Shown: positions 1 through 8,565, counted from the stretch's first letter. The stretch: DNA of 64,000 bases from an uncultured Clostridia bacterium (GCA_934647235.1 CAKUFG010000003.1:56770-120769), one strand, 5' to 3'. Translations and numbers: made by a program. The notes: generated by a model not told the origin, from the sequence alone.

Positions 1-1
1 G

Positions 2-712
2 CTGACCACGCTGGCCGTGGGCTCGCGCAGCCAGGTAAAAGCCCTGCTGCGCGCCGGGCGCGTGACGGTCAACGGCCAGGTTGTGCGCAGCGCGGATATG
101 CATGTTCAGCCCGGCGACAGGCTGACGCTGGATCAGCAGCCGCTGGATGCGCGTACAACCCGCCATGTGCTGCTCAACAAGCCCTGCGGCGTGCTGACCG
201 CCGCGCGCGATTCCAGGCAGCCCACGGTGCTCGATCTGCTGCCGCCCGCCTATCGCGCCTGCGGCTGCATGCCGGTGGGCAGGCTGGATAAGGATACCTC
301 GGGACTGCTGCTGCTGACCACGGACGGCGAGTTGGCTCATCGTCTGCTTTCCCCCAAGCGCCATGTGTGGAAGTGCTACGAGGCCACGGTAGACGGCCCG
401 CTGAACGCGCAGGACGCCGCCGCCTTCGCCGCCGGGCTTGAACTATCCGATTTTACCGCCCTGCCTGCGGAGCTTGAGATTCTGCGCTCATCCCCGCAGG
501 AGGCCGTCGCCCAGGTACGGGTGCGGGAGGGCAAGTTTCATCAGGTGCGGCGCATGTTCGCCGCCCGCGGACGCACGGTCACGGCACTGCGCCGCCTGTC
601 GCTGGGGCCGCTTACGCTGGACGCATCGCTGCAGCCCGGCGAATACCGCGAATTAACCGCCCAGGAGCTGACTGAGCTGCTTGCGGCGGTATCAAAAGAG
701 GACGCTGAATGA
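2..712 (+). CDS. Pseudouridine synthase, RsuA/RluB family (5' end outside window)
   Basis: This enzyme isomerises a specific uridine in rRNA to pseudouridine. The visible part begins inside an N-terminal S4 RNA-binding domain (RAGRVTVNG) and continues into the catalytic domain, where GRLDKDTSGLLLLT holds the catalytic Asp; KFHQVRRMF near the C-terminus is also typical of the family. The reading frame is open to the window edge and the first part of the S4 domain is missing, so the gene starts upstream; the in-frame GTG at 17 is probably not the start. It overlaps the next gene by an ATGA junction, which suggests translational coupling. Whether the target is 16S (RsuA) or 23S (RluB) rRNA cannot be settled here. 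Confidence 0.9.
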   Translation: MTTLAVGSRSQVKALLRAGRVTVNGQVVRSADMHVQPGDRLTLDQQPLDARTTRHVLLNKPCGVLTAARDSRQPTVLDLLPPAYRACGCMPVGRLDKDTSGLLLLTTDGELAHRLLSPKRHVWKCYEATVDGPLNAQDAAAFAAGLELSDFTALPAELEILRSSPQEAVAQVRVREGKFHQVRRMFAARGRTVTALRRLSLGPLTLDASLQPGEYRELTAQELTELLAAVSKEDAE

Positions 713-1311
713 ACGATCATTATTACACCGAATCGCCAAACAGCCAAAGCCGCCCGGCCGAAGCGCGCTTTGACTATCGCGGGCGCTCGTTTACGCTGAT
801 CTCCGACGCGGGCGTATTCTCACGCGGTGAATTGGACAGCGGCACACGCATTCTGCTTTCCGCCCTGCCTGATCGCCTGCAGGGCCGCGTGCTGGACCTT
901 GGCTGCGGCTGGGGCCCGGTGGGCGTGGCGCTGGGCGCGCTGTATCCCGATTGTCAGATCGTCTTTACCGATGTCAACCTGCGCGCGCTGGCCCTGGCCG
1001 AGCAGAACGCCAAGGCCAACCGGGTGACAGGCACCTTTATCCAAAGCGACGGCTTTGCGGGCATCGACGGCATGTTCGATTACATCATCACCAATCCCCC
1101 CATCCGCGCGGGCAAGGAGACGATTTACCGCATGTTCGCCGACAGCGCGGCGCATCTGAATCCCAACGGACAGCTATACCTGGTCATCCGCAAGCAGCAG
1201 GGCGCGCCCTCGGCGCTCAAATACCTGAGCACCCTGTTTGTCTCTGCGGAGGTCATTGAAAAAAGCGGCGGCTACTGGGTGATCCGCTGCATGAATGGAG
1301 GCACAACTTGA
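709..1311 (+). CDS. Class I SAM-dependent methyltransferase, RsmC/RlmG-like
   Basis: A 200-residue Rossmann-fold methyltransferase. The SAM-binding loop VLDLGCGWGP is at residues 61-70, the acidic residue of motif II follows in FTDVN (87-90), and the NPPIRAGK motif at 129-136 marks an amino-group (N-) methyltransferase acting on nucleic acid bases. The size equals the single-domain RsmC-like proteins of Firmicutes, which lack the N-terminal duplicated domain of the enterobacterial enzyme. It is coupled to the upstream pseudouridine synthase by a 4-nt overlap, so rRNA is a likely substrate; the exact position is unknown. Confidence 0.82.
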   Translation: MNDHYYTESPNSQSRPAEARFDYRGRSFTLISDAGVFSRGELDSGTRILLSALPDRLQGRVLDLGCGWGPVGVALGALYPDCQIVFTDVNLRALALAEQNAKANRVTGTFIQSDGFAGIDGMFDYIITNPPIRAGKETIYRMFADSAAHLNPNGQLYLVIRKQQGAPSALKYLSTLFVSAEVIEKSGGYWVIRCMNGGTT

Positions 1312-2486
1312 TGAAGTACGACAAAGCATTTTTTGACGCTGGCATTGAGCGCAAGCACACCCGCTGCGCAAAATGGGACGCGGGCTTTATCGGCCCGGAC
1401 GATCTGCCCATGTGGGTGGCAGACTGGGATTTTGCCTGCCCCGAGCCTATTGTACAAGCCCTGCGCCAGCGCGCGGAGCACGCCTGCTACGGCTACAACT
1501 GCGACGATCCGCGCGACGCGGCCGCCTTTTGCGGCTACTGGCAGCGGCACCATGGCGTAACCATCGCCCCGGAGCAGACCTATATGCTGCCCTGCGTGGT
1601 CACAGGGCTGAAGCTGGCCGCCCGCGCGTTCACCAAGCCTGGCGATGCAATTGTGCTGATGCCGCCCGTGTACGGCCCCTTCCGCCAGTCCATCGTGTGC
1701 AATCACCGTGAACCTGCCGCCGCCCCGCTTCTGCCCGACGCGCAGGGGCGCTACTCCATGGATTATGCCGCCATCGAATCGCAGCTCAAGGCCGGGGCGC
1801 GCTGCGTGTTCCTGTGCAACCCGCACAATCCCGTTTCCCGCGCCTGGAGCCGGGAGGAGCTGCAGCGCCTGCTGAACCTGTGCCTTGCCTATCAGGCCGT
1901 GCTGGTGTCGGATGAAATCCACGCCGATTTCGTCTACCAGCCCAAGCATTTCGTATCGGCGCTGACGCTGGAAGGAAACGAGCAGTGCGTGCTTGCCCTT
2001 GCCGCCGCCAGCAAAACCTTCAATGTGCCCGGCCTTCAGCAGGCCATGGCCATGTCCCATAACGCCCAGCTGCTTGCCGCCTTGAAAGAAGAGGCCGAGT
2101 GCGCGGGCGTAACCAGCGGCAACAGCTTCGCCCTGCCCGCCACGCAGGCGGCGTATACGGAGTGCGACGACTGGCTGCGCGGCCTGAAGGACTATCTGGA
2201 AGAAAGCCGCGCCATCCTGACCCGCGCCGTGCCGCAGCTGCTGCCCAAGGCCGTGCTTTCGCCCATTGAGGCCACGTGCCTGTGCTGGCTGGATCTGCGC
2301 GCCTATGCCCCCACCTGCGAGGAGCTGCAGCGCCGGGTCAAGAAGCATCATCTGGTGCTCAATGACGGCACCTTCTTTGATGAAACGCTGGGGCAGGGCT
2401 TCCTGCGGCTCAACTTTGCCTGCCCGCACGCGCGGCTGCTGGAAGGCCTCAAGCGCCTGGCCGAAGCCATGAACGATCCCGAATAA
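1311..2486 (+). CDS. patB: PLP-dependent aminotransferase/C-S lyase, PatB/MalY type
   Basis: A fold-type I pyridoxal-phosphate enzyme of 391 residues. MWVADWDF (34-41), CNPHNPV (169-175), SDEIHADF (200-207) and AASKTF with the PLP-binding Lys at about 235 are the signature of the PatB/MalY group, which cleaves cystathionine or other cysteine conjugates by beta-elimination. ATG at 1311 was preferred to the TTG at 1308 because a GGAGG lies 9-10 nt before it; start and preceding stop share one base (TGATG). Substrate range (cystathionine beta-lyase versus transaminase) is an inference from the family. Confidence 0.85.
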   Translation: MKYDKAFFDAGIERKHTRCAKWDAGFIGPDDLPMWVADWDFACPEPIVQALRQRAEHACYGYNCDDPRDAAAFCGYWQRHHGVTIAPEQTYMLPCVVTGLKLAARAFTKPGDAIVLMPPVYGPFRQSIVCNHREPAAAPLLPDAQGRYSMDYAAIESQLKAGARCVFLCNPHNPVSRAWSREELQRLLNLCLAYQAVLVSDEIHADFVYQPKHFVSALTLEGNEQCVLALAAASKTFNVPGLQQAMAMSHNAQLLAALKEEAECAGVTSGNSFALPATQAAYTECDDWLRGLKDYLEESRAILTRAVPQLLPKAVLSPIEATCLCWLDLRAYAPTCEELQRRVKKHHLVLNDGTFFDETLGQGFLRLNFACPHARLLEGLKRLAEAMNDPE

Positions 2487-2508
2487 AACAAAAGGAGACT
2501 ATAAAAAA

Positions 2509-3882
2509 ATGGATGCCAAACTGAACGCCATTATCGAATCCATGCACGATGAAATGATCGATACCCTGCAAAAGTGGATCCGCGTACCCAGCGTCAAGGG
2601 TAAAGCCGCGCCCGGCGCACCCTTTGGCAGGGAAGTGCGCAGCATGCTGGATATGGCCCTGGCCGATTGCGAACAGATGGGCTTTAAGACGCAGAACTTT
2701 GACGGCTATATCGCCCATGCCGATCTGGGCGAGGGCAGCGATGAGGACGCGCTGGCCATCCTGGCGCATCTGGACGTGGTGCCCGAGGGCGACGGCTGGA
2801 AGTATCCCCCCTACGGCGCTGTGATTGAAAACGGCCGCATGTATGGCCGCGGCACCAGCGACGACAAGGGGCCCGCCGTGGCCGCACTGTACGCCATGAA
2901 GGCCGTCAAGGACGCGGGCATCCCCCTGCGCCGCAAGGTGCGCCTGATTCTGGGCTGCGATGAGGAAAGCGGCTGGGAGGATATTGCGCACTACAACAAG
3001 GTGGCCACCATGCCGCGCATGGGCTTCAGCCCTGACGCATCCTACCCCATCATCAACATCGAAAAGGGCATCTGCCGGCTGGAGCTGCACGGCGTGCTCT
3101 CCAGCGAGGACCTGCAGGTGATCGCCTTCAACAACGGCGAGCGCCCCAATGTGATCCCCGGCCGCGCCTCCGCGCTGGTGGCGGGCGACGCCGCGACCGC
3201 TGCGCAGGCCGAAGCTGCCGCCAAAAAGCTGGATATCCCCGCCGAGGTGCAGCTGACGGATGAGGGCGTAGCCATCACCGTGACCGGCATCAGCGGCCAC
3301 GCCGCCTATCCCGAAACCGCCCGCAACGCCAACGGCGAAATGCTGCTGTTGCTGCGCGAGCTGGGCGTGCAGGGTGATCTTCGCCTGCTGGCCGATAAGA
3401 TCGGCCTGGATTACAAGGGCGAAGGGCTCGAAATCAGCGTGTCGGACGGCGTCAGCGGCTATCTGACCTGCAACCTGGGCATCATCCGCGCAAGCAAGAG
3501 CGGCGTGTATGCCACGCTGGACATCCGCTATCCCGTGATGACCAATCCGGATATGATCTGCAAGAACGTATCCGCCTCCCTGCCTGGCATGCGGGTGGAT
3601 GTGATGGAGCTGAAGGAGCCCCACTATGTGCCCGCAGGCAGCGAGCTGGTGCAGAACCTGCTGGATGCTTATCACGAGGTAACGGGCTATGAGCGCAAGT
3701 GCCTCTACACCGGCGGCGGCACCTATGCCCGTTCGCTGCAGGAGGGCGTAGCCTTCGGCGCGTCCTTCCCCCAGGATGAGGATCTGGCGCACCAGGCCAA
3801 CGAATACGCCGATATCGAAGGCTTGTATAAAAACATTAAAATCTTCGCTTTGGCTATTGTAAAATTGGCGGGAAAAGCGTAA
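2509..3882 (+). CDS. pepV: M20-family dipeptidase, PepV/Sapep type
   Basis: A 457-residue cytoplasmic metallodipeptidase that hydrolyses Xaa-Yaa dipeptides. The zinc ligands and catalytic residues are in LAHLDVVPEGDGW (His 87, Asp 89), RGTSDDKGP (Asp 118/119) and GCDEESGW (Glu 152/153), the order found in PepV and Sapep. No signal peptide is present. A ribosome binding site AAAGGAG precedes the ATG. It is 22 nt after patB and in the same direction, so co-transcription is likely; a peptidase plus a C-S lyase would fit catabolism of sulfur-containing peptides, which is only an inference. Confidence 0.87.
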   Translation: MDAKLNAIIESMHDEMIDTLQKWIRVPSVKGKAAPGAPFGREVRSMLDMALADCEQMGFKTQNFDGYIAHADLGEGSDEDALAILAHLDVVPEGDGWKYPPYGAVIENGRMYGRGTSDDKGPAVAALYAMKAVKDAGIPLRRKVRLILGCDEESGWEDIAHYNKVATMPRMGFSPDASYPIINIEKGICRLELHGVLSSEDLQVIAFNNGERPNVIPGRASALVAGDAATAAQAEAAAKKLDIPAEVQLTDEGVAITVTGISGHAAYPETARNANGEMLLLLRELGVQGDLRLLADKIGLDYKGEGLEISVSDGVSGYLTCNLGIIRASKSGVYATLDIRYPVMTNPDMICKNVSASLPGMRVDVMELKEPHYVPAGSELVQNLLDAYHEVTGYERKCLYTGGGTYARSLQEGVAFGASFPQDEDLAHQANEYADIEGLYKNIKIFALAIVKLAGKA

Positions 3883-3927
3883 AATAGAGCTGCCTAATCT
3901 ATCATTTTTCTAAGGAGGAATCCTTCC

Positions 3928-4287
3928 TTGCAAAAGAATGAAATTATCACCTGCATCAATTGCCCCATGGGCTGCCGCATGGAAGTAACGCTGGAGGATG
4001 GCGCGGTTGTATCCGTCAAGGGCAACACCTGCAAGCGCGGCGATCTGTACGCCCATCAGGAGTGCACCCAGCCCCTGCGCATGATCACCGCCGTGGCCCC
4101 TGTGGCGGGCAGCGTGGCTCCCGTCAGCCTCAAGACCCGCACCCCCATCCCCAAGTCCAAGATCGACGCCTGCATGCGCGCCATCGATGCGCTGCAGCTC
4201 AAGGCCCCCATCAAGGCCGGCGACGTGCTGATTGCCAACGTGGTGGACACCGGTGTGGATGTTATCGCCACCAAGTCCGTACTGTAA
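3928..4287 (+). CDS. DUF1667 domain protein with N-terminal CxxC-P-x-G-C motif
   Basis: A 119-residue protein starting with TTG, 9 nt after AGGAGG. The N-terminus carries TCINCPMGCRMEV, a Cys-rich metal- or cluster-binding motif, with two further Cys at about 35 (GNTCKRG) and 48 (QECTQ). This is the DUF1667 family, which in Clostridia is normally found beside glycerol-3-phosphate dehydrogenase and an NAD/FAD oxidoreductase. Here neither partner is adjacent: the neighbours are pepV and manA. The function is unknown; an electron-transfer or Fe-S role is suggested by the cysteines and usual context only. Confidence 0.8.
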   Translation: MQKNEIITCINCPMGCRMEVTLEDGAVVSVKGNTCKRGDLYAHQECTQPLRMITAVAPVAGSVAPVSLKTRTPIPKSKIDACMRAIDALQLKAPIKAGDVLIANVVDTGVDVIATKSVL

Positions 4288-4315
4288 GCGCGTATTGCGT
4301 CCGTTGTTTTCTCTC

Positions 4316-4350
4316 GCGCCGCTTTCCATGATCGGGGGGCGGCGTGTTTT
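4316..4350 (+). terminator. Weak terminator-like hairpin before manA
   Basis: GCGCCGC at 4316-4322 can pair with GCGGCGT at 4339-4345 around a long loop, followed by GTTTT. The loop is large and the T-run short, so this may be no more than an attenuating hairpin. Confidence 0.3.
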
Positions 4351-4374
4351 GCGTATCGGAAAGGAGCCGTTTAT

Positions 4375-5337
4375 ATGTCTTTAGCGCCCATTTTGCTATA
4401 CCCCGCCTTCCGCTATGGCGCGGCCACCCCGTGGGGGGGCGATCAGCTGAAAGCCCGCTACGGCAAGCCCGCGCCCGATGCGCGCACCGGCGAAAGCCTG
4501 GAAATGAGCGTGATTCCGGGCCTGAACGCTGCCGACGCGCAGGGCACGCCGCTGTCTGAATTGATCGCACGTTATGGCGCGCAGCTGACCGGCACGCAGG
4601 AAACGGGCGAGTTTCCGCTGCTGCTCAAGCTTCTGGACGCCAGGCAGGCGCTGAGCGTGCAGGTGCATCCGGACGACGCTTACGCCCAGGCGCATGAAAA
4701 CAAGCTGGGCAAAACCGAAGCCTGGATCATCCTGGCCGCCGAGCCGGGCGCGCAGCTGGTATACGGCCTGCGTCCGGGCGTTACGCGCGATATGCTGCGC
4801 CAGGCCTTTGAAACCGAGGCGCCGCTGGAGCCGCTTCTGCGCTTTGTGCCCGTACAGGCTGGCGATGTGTTTTACATCCCCGCCGGCATGGTGCATGCCA
4901 TCGGCGGCGGCATCATGCTGTATGAGATTCAGCAGTCCAGCGACGTTACCTACCGCTTTTACGATTGGAACCGCACCGATGCGCAGGGCAACAAGCGCCC
5001 GCTGCATATCCGCCAGGCGCTGGATGTGGCCCGGCCAGAGCTGCAATTGGAGGCCGTCCAGCCGCAGCCCCTGCCCGACGCGCACTGCCGTCGAGAGCTG
5101 CTGCTGGATACCCCCTATTTCCGGGTAGAGCGCCTGAGCGATTGCCGGGAGGTGCCCTTCGCCGCCCATCCCGAGGCCTTCTCCGTGCTGACGGCGCTGG
5201 CGGACGGGCAGCTTTCCTGCCCCGAGGGTCGGCTCTCCTGCGCCCTGCCCGCCGGGCAAACCGTGCTGATTCCCGCCGACTGCCTGCCCTTTACCCTCAG
5301 CGGCGGCCCGTTTCTGATTTCCGCGCCGCGCGCATAA
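4375..5337 (+). CDS. manA: Mannose-6-phosphate isomerase, class I
   Basis: A zinc enzyme that interconverts mannose 6-phosphate and fructose 6-phosphate. The 320-residue length is that of the short Firmicute ManA. Zinc ligands are visible in SVQVHPDD (His 98), KTEAW (Glu 115) and PAGMVHAIGGG (His 174), and EIQQSSDVTYR follows as expected. The ATG has an AAAGGAG ribosome binding site. It supplies mannose-derived precursors or lets mannose enter glycolysis. The phosphohexomutase gene near 15 kb acts on related hexose phosphates but is not in the same operon. Confidence 0.92.
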   Translation: MSLAPILLYPAFRYGAATPWGGDQLKARYGKPAPDARTGESLEMSVIPGLNAADAQGTPLSELIARYGAQLTGTQETGEFPLLLKLLDARQALSVQVHPDDAYAQAHENKLGKTEAWIILAAEPGAQLVYGLRPGVTRDMLRQAFETEAPLEPLLRFVPVQAGDVFYIPAGMVHAIGGGIMLYEIQQSSDVTYRFYDWNRTDAQGNKRPLHIRQALDVARPELQLEAVQPQPLPDAHCRRELLLDTPYFRVERLSDCREVPFAAHPEAFSVLTALADGQLSCPEGRLSCALPAGQTVLIPADCLPFTLSGGPFLISAPRA

Positions 5338-5382
5338 AAGCTGAAAGAAATTGTAAAATATCTGTGTACAGCGCTTTTGCGC

Positions 5383-5411
5383 TTGCCTTGAGCATCATTA
5401 TTTGTTATAAT
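5383..5411 (+). promoter_or_regulatory. Sigma-A promoter for murB-whiA-crh
   Basis: TTGCCT (5383-5388), 17 nt spacer, TATAAT (5406-5411). It lies 25 nt before the murB start codon in the only long non-coding gap of this region. Confidence 0.75.
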
Positions 5412-5436
5412 AGGTCTGTATTTTACCGGAGGTTCT

Positions 5437-6351
5437 ATGTCCGAAAGCAATTATCAGCAATTATCCGCCTTGCTGCCCGCCGGATGCGCGCGTGAAAACG
5501 TCGTGCTGGCTCCCTACACCACCATGAGAACCGGCGGCCCAGCCGCCCTGTTTGCGGAGCCGAGAAACGCGCAGCAGCTTGCGCGCGTTCATCAATGGGC
5601 GCAGGAAAAGGGCCTTCCCCTGCTGATATTGGGCAACGGTTCCAACCTTTTGATTGCGGACAGCGGCTTTGACGGGCTGGTGATCCACCTGGGGCGCGCG
5701 CTGAGCGAGGTCTCCGTATTTGCAAATACGCTGACGGCGCAGGCGGGCGCATCCCTGGCCGCCGCCGCGCGCGCCGCTGCGCAGGCCAGCCTGACCGGGC
5801 TGGAATTTGCCGCAGGCATCCCCGGCTCCATCGGCGGCGCGGTGTGCATGAACGCCGGCGCTTACGGCGGGGAAATCGCGCAGGTAATCGTCTCCGCCCG
5901 CGTTCTTACGCCCGAAGGCGTGCGCACGGTAAGCAAGGAGGAGTTGACGCTTGGCTATCGCTCCAGCGCCGTGATGCAAAACGGCTGGGTCGTCCTGGAA
6001 GCCACGTTTGAACTAACGCCCGGCAATCCCGATCAAATCAAGGCCACGATGGCCGATCTGGCCGCGCGCCGCCGCGAAAAGCAGCCGCTGCAGTATCCCA
6101 GCTGCGGGTCGTTTTTCAAGCGCCCGGTTGGCTATTACGCCGGCGCGCTGATTGAGCAGGCCGGCCTCAAGGGCTACCGCGTGGGCGACGCGCAGGTAAG
6201 CGAAATGCACGCGGGCTTCGTCATCAATCGCGGCCACGCCACATCCAGCGAAATCTACCGCCTGATGCAGGATGTGCAGCGCCGCGTGCAGGCGCAGTTC
6301 GGCGTAGCGCTGGAGCCGGAGGTTCGCCTGATCGGCCATTTTGAAGCATGA
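5437..6351 (+). CDS. murB: UDP-N-acetylenolpyruvoylglucosamine reductase
   Basis: MurB reduces UDP-GlcNAc-enolpyruvate to UDP-MurNAc with NADPH, the second committed step of peptidoglycan precursor synthesis in the cytoplasm. The 304-residue protein shows the FAD-binding PCMH fold (GNGSNLL 67-73), AGIPGSIGGAVCMNAGAYG, LGYRSS, and SCGSFFKRP with catalytic Ser at about 225, as in type II MurB of Gram-positives. GGAGG stands 4-5 nt before the ATG. It shares an ATGA overlap with whiA, linking wall precursor synthesis to the WhiA regulator. Confidence 0.95.
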   Translation: MSESNYQQLSALLPAGCARENVVLAPYTTMRTGGPAALFAEPRNAQQLARVHQWAQEKGLPLLILGNGSNLLIADSGFDGLVIHLGRALSEVSVFANTLTAQAGASLAAAARAAAQASLTGLEFAAGIPGSIGGAVCMNAGAYGGEIAQVIVSARVLTPEGVRTVSKEELTLGYRSSAVMQNGWVVLEATFELTPGNPDQIKATMADLAARRREKQPLQYPSCGSFFKRPVGYYAGALIEQAGLKGYRVGDAQVSEMHAGFVINRGHATSSEIYRLMQDVQRRVQAQFGVALEPEVRLIGHFEA

Positions 6352-7340
6352 GCTTTTCCACAGAAGTCAAGCAGGAGCTTGTATCCCTGCGCATCGAAAA
6401 AAGCTGCTGCATGCTCAGCGAATTAAACGCGCTGACCCAATCCTGCGCCTCGATGACCCTGCATGGGCGCGGGCAGGTTTCCATTGCGTTTTCATCCGAG
6501 AACGTCACGGTGGCCAAGCGCATCTTTATCCTGCTGAAAAAGCGGCTGGAAATCAACGCCACCCCGCACTTTAACAAGGTAGAACGCTTTGGCGGCCGCC
6601 GCGTGTGCGTGATCCGCCTTTCCCAGGCCGATACCCGCAAGCTGATGCTTTCCCTGCACATGCTGCATGAAAGCGAGCAGGGCGAGGTATATCGCGGCCT
6701 GCCCCGCCGCGCGCTGACGCGCAAGTGCTGCCAGCATGCTTTTTTGCGCGGCGCTTTTTTAGGCGAGGGCTCCGTCACCGCGCCCGAGCACGGCTATCAC
6801 CTGGAATTTGTATGCAGCAGCGAGCCCCGCGCGCAGGCGCTGTCTCAGCTGCTTACCCGGTGCGAGCTGGACTGCGCCGTCGCGCAGCGGCGCGGCGCAT
6901 ATATTGTGTATCTCAAGCGCAGCGGGCAGATTTCAACCCTGCTGGGCCTGATGGGCGCCGCCCGCGCCATGATGCACTATGAAAACATATTGGCGCAGCG
7001 CAGCCTGCACGAAAGCGTGCTGCGCGCCACCAACTGCGACCACAGCAATATGCTGCGCCAGCTGTCCGCCGCCCAGCGGCAGATCGCCGCGCTGCAGTAT
7101 CTGAAGGATCAATCCCTTTTGCCTGCCCTGCCCCCCGCCCTGCGGAATATGGCGGAGCTGCGGCTGAAAAACCCAGACGCCTCGCTGGAGCAGCTGGGCG
7201 AAATGCTGGAGCCGCCCCTGGGCAAATCCGGCGTGAACCACAGACTACGAAAAATAATGCAGTATGCGCAAGCCTCCGGCGCGCCCGTACTCAATGGAGA
7301 TGATAAAAATGATCACCCTGAAGCTGTCCCTCAAGCATAA
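6348..7340 (+). CDS. whiA: DNA-binding protein WhiA
   Basis: A 330-residue WhiA orthologue. The N-terminal half (MSFSTEVKQEL start, then RGAFLGEGSV near 140) is the degenerate LAGLIDADG-homing-endonuclease-like domain; the C-terminal part (LRQLSAAQRQIAALQYL, then NPDASLEQLGEMLEPPLGKS) is the helix-turn-helix. In Bacillus WhiA influences cell division and chromosome segregation. In most Firmicutes rapZ and yvcK precede whiA; here murB overlaps it directly and those two genes are missing from this spot. Confidence 0.95.
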   Translation: MSFSTEVKQELVSLRIEKSCCMLSELNALTQSCASMTLHGRGQVSIAFSSENVTVAKRIFILLKKRLEINATPHFNKVERFGGRRVCVIRLSQADTRKLMLSLHMLHESEQGEVYRGLPRRALTRKCCQHAFLRGAFLGEGSVTAPEHGYHLEFVCSSEPRAQALSQLLTRCELDCAVAQRRGAYIVYLKRSGQISTLLGLMGAARAMMHYENILAQRSLHESVLRATNCDHSNMLRQLSAAQRQIAALQYLKDQSLLPALPPALRNMAELRLKNPDASLEQLGEMLEPPLGKSGVNHRLRKIMQYAQASGAPVLNGDDKNDHPEAVPQA

Positions 7341-7560
7341 TTTTCCCTTTACGCAGGAAACCGCCGCGCGCTTTGCGCAGATGCTTTCCCGCTACGAAGC
7401 CTCGGTGCTGCTGCGCGACGCGCACCGCACCATCAACGCCAAGTCCCTGCTGGGCATCCTGTCGCTGGGCTATATCCAGCAGGAAGCCCTGGAGGCCGTG
7501 ATCGACGGCCCGGACGAGCAGGCCGCCGCCAAGGCTCTGCAGGCTTATTTTGCAGGCTGA
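7309..7560 (+). CDS. Crh-like HPr-family protein lacking the catalytic histidine
   Basis: An 83-residue HPr-fold protein. The segment around the regulatory serine, AKSLLGILSLG, is well conserved and contains the equivalent of Ser46, target of HPr kinase. The active-site loop is not: aligning TQETAARF with the HPr sequence H-T-R-P-A-A-x-F puts Thr where His15 and Glu where Arg17 should be. Like Bacillus Crh it therefore cannot carry phosphate in the PTS and probably acts only as a regulatory partner. ATG 7309 was chosen because GGAG lies 9 nt before it; this makes a 32-nt overlap with whiA. The place after whiA is also that of crh in Bacillus. Confidence 0.78.
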   Translation: MITLKLSLKHNFPFTQETAARFAQMLSRYEASVLLRDAHRTINAKSLLGILSLGYIQQEALEAVIDGPDEQAAAKALQAYFAG

Positions 7561-7599
7561 TTTGTTCCGCCGTTTCCCATCTGATTGATAACGCTCTCC

Positions 7600-7635
7600 A
7601 GCCGCAGCGCTGTTTTTAGCGCCTGCGGCTTTTTT
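7600..7635 (+). terminator. Rho-independent terminator of murB-whiA-crh
   Basis: AGCCGCAGCGCT (7600-7611) pairs with AGCG-C-CTGCGGCT (7618-7630) around a T-rich loop and is followed by TTTTT. Confidence 0.85.
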
Positions 7636-7671
7636 GCATTTACAGCGGCGCTTTTTCTCCAATTCCGCCGG

Positions 7672-7700
7672 TTGTGCGCCGCGCGTCTTCGTGCTATAAT
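7672..7700 (+). promoter_or_regulatory. Sigma-A promoter for ecfA1-ecfA2-ecfT
   Basis: TTGTGC (7672-7677), 17 nt, TATAAT (7695-7700). The position rules out the upstream in-frame starts of ecfA1 and supports the ATG at 7732. Confidence 0.75.
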
Positions 7701-7731
7701 AGGCTGTATTTTTATGCTGCCTGGAGGATCC

Positions 7732-8565
7732 ATGGAAGAATTCATTCTGCGTGCAGACAACGTTAGCTACGCCTATGAGGACAGCGAGGGTATGGCCGTT
7801 CGCGGCGTGACCCTGGGCTTCCGCGCGGGCGAAATGACGGCCGTGCTTGGGCACAACGGCAGCGGCAAATCCACGCTGGCAAAGCTGCTCAACGGCCTGT
7901 ATATTCCCACCGAGGGCCATGTCACCGTGTGCGGCATGGATACCCAGGATGATCAGCACACCTGGGATATCCGCCGCAGCGCAGGCATGGTGTTTCAGAA
8001 TCCCGATAACCAGCTGGTAGCCTCCATCGTGCGCGACGATGTGGCCTTCGGCCTGGAAAACATCGGCGTGCCCTCCGCCCAGATGCCCGCGCGCATTGAG
8101 ACCGCGCTGCGCCAGGTGGAGATGCTTTCCTTCATCGATCGCGCCCCCCACACCCTGTCGGGCGGCCAGAAGCAGCGCATCGCCATTGCGGGCATCCTGG
8201 CCATGCAGCCCAAAGCGCTGATTCTGGATGAATCCACCGCCATGCTCGATCCCCGCGGCCGCCGCGAGGTGTTTGATACCGTCAGCCGCCTCAACCGCGA
8301 GCAGGGAATCACGGTGGTATGGATTACCCACTTTATGGAAGAGGCCGCGCGCTGCGGCCGCGTGGTCGTGATGGATGACGGCCAGGTGGTGATGGATGAC
8401 ACGCCCAAGGCCGTGTTCAGCCAGGCGGAGCGTCTGCGCGCCATGCGCCTGGATGTGCCGCCCATGGTGGCGCTGGGCGATCTGCTGCGCGCGCGCGGCC
8501 TGCCCATCGCGCATGCGGCCATGGACGTAAGCGATATGGCCCAGGAGGTGCTGAAATGCCGATAA
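7732..8565 (+). CDS. ecfA1: ECF transporter ATPase EcfA1
   Basis: First ATPase of the energy-coupling factor module that drives several vitamin-specific S components. In 277 residues it shows Walker A GHNGSGKST (40-48), Q-loop VFQNPDNQ (87-94), signature LSGGQKQR (142-149) and Walker B ALILDES (162-168); note Ser instead of Pro after the catalytic Glu, as is usual in EcfA1. GGAGG precedes the ATG at 7732. It overlaps ecfA2 by 10 nt. No S component lies in this operon, so the module is expected to serve S components encoded elsewhere. Confidence 0.93.
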   Translation: MEEFILRADNVSYAYEDSEGMAVRGVTLGFRAGEMTAVLGHNGSGKSTLAKLLNGLYIPTEGHVTVCGMDTQDDQHTWDIRRSAGMVFQNPDNQLVASIVRDDVAFGLENIGVPSAQMPARIETALRQVEMLSFIDRAPHTLSGGQKQRIAIAGILAMQPKALILDESTAMLDPRGRREVFDTVSRLNREQGITVVWITHFMEEAARCGRVVVMDDGQVVMDDTPKAVFSQAERLRAMRLDVPPMVALGDLLRARGLPIAHAAMDVSDMAQEVLKCR

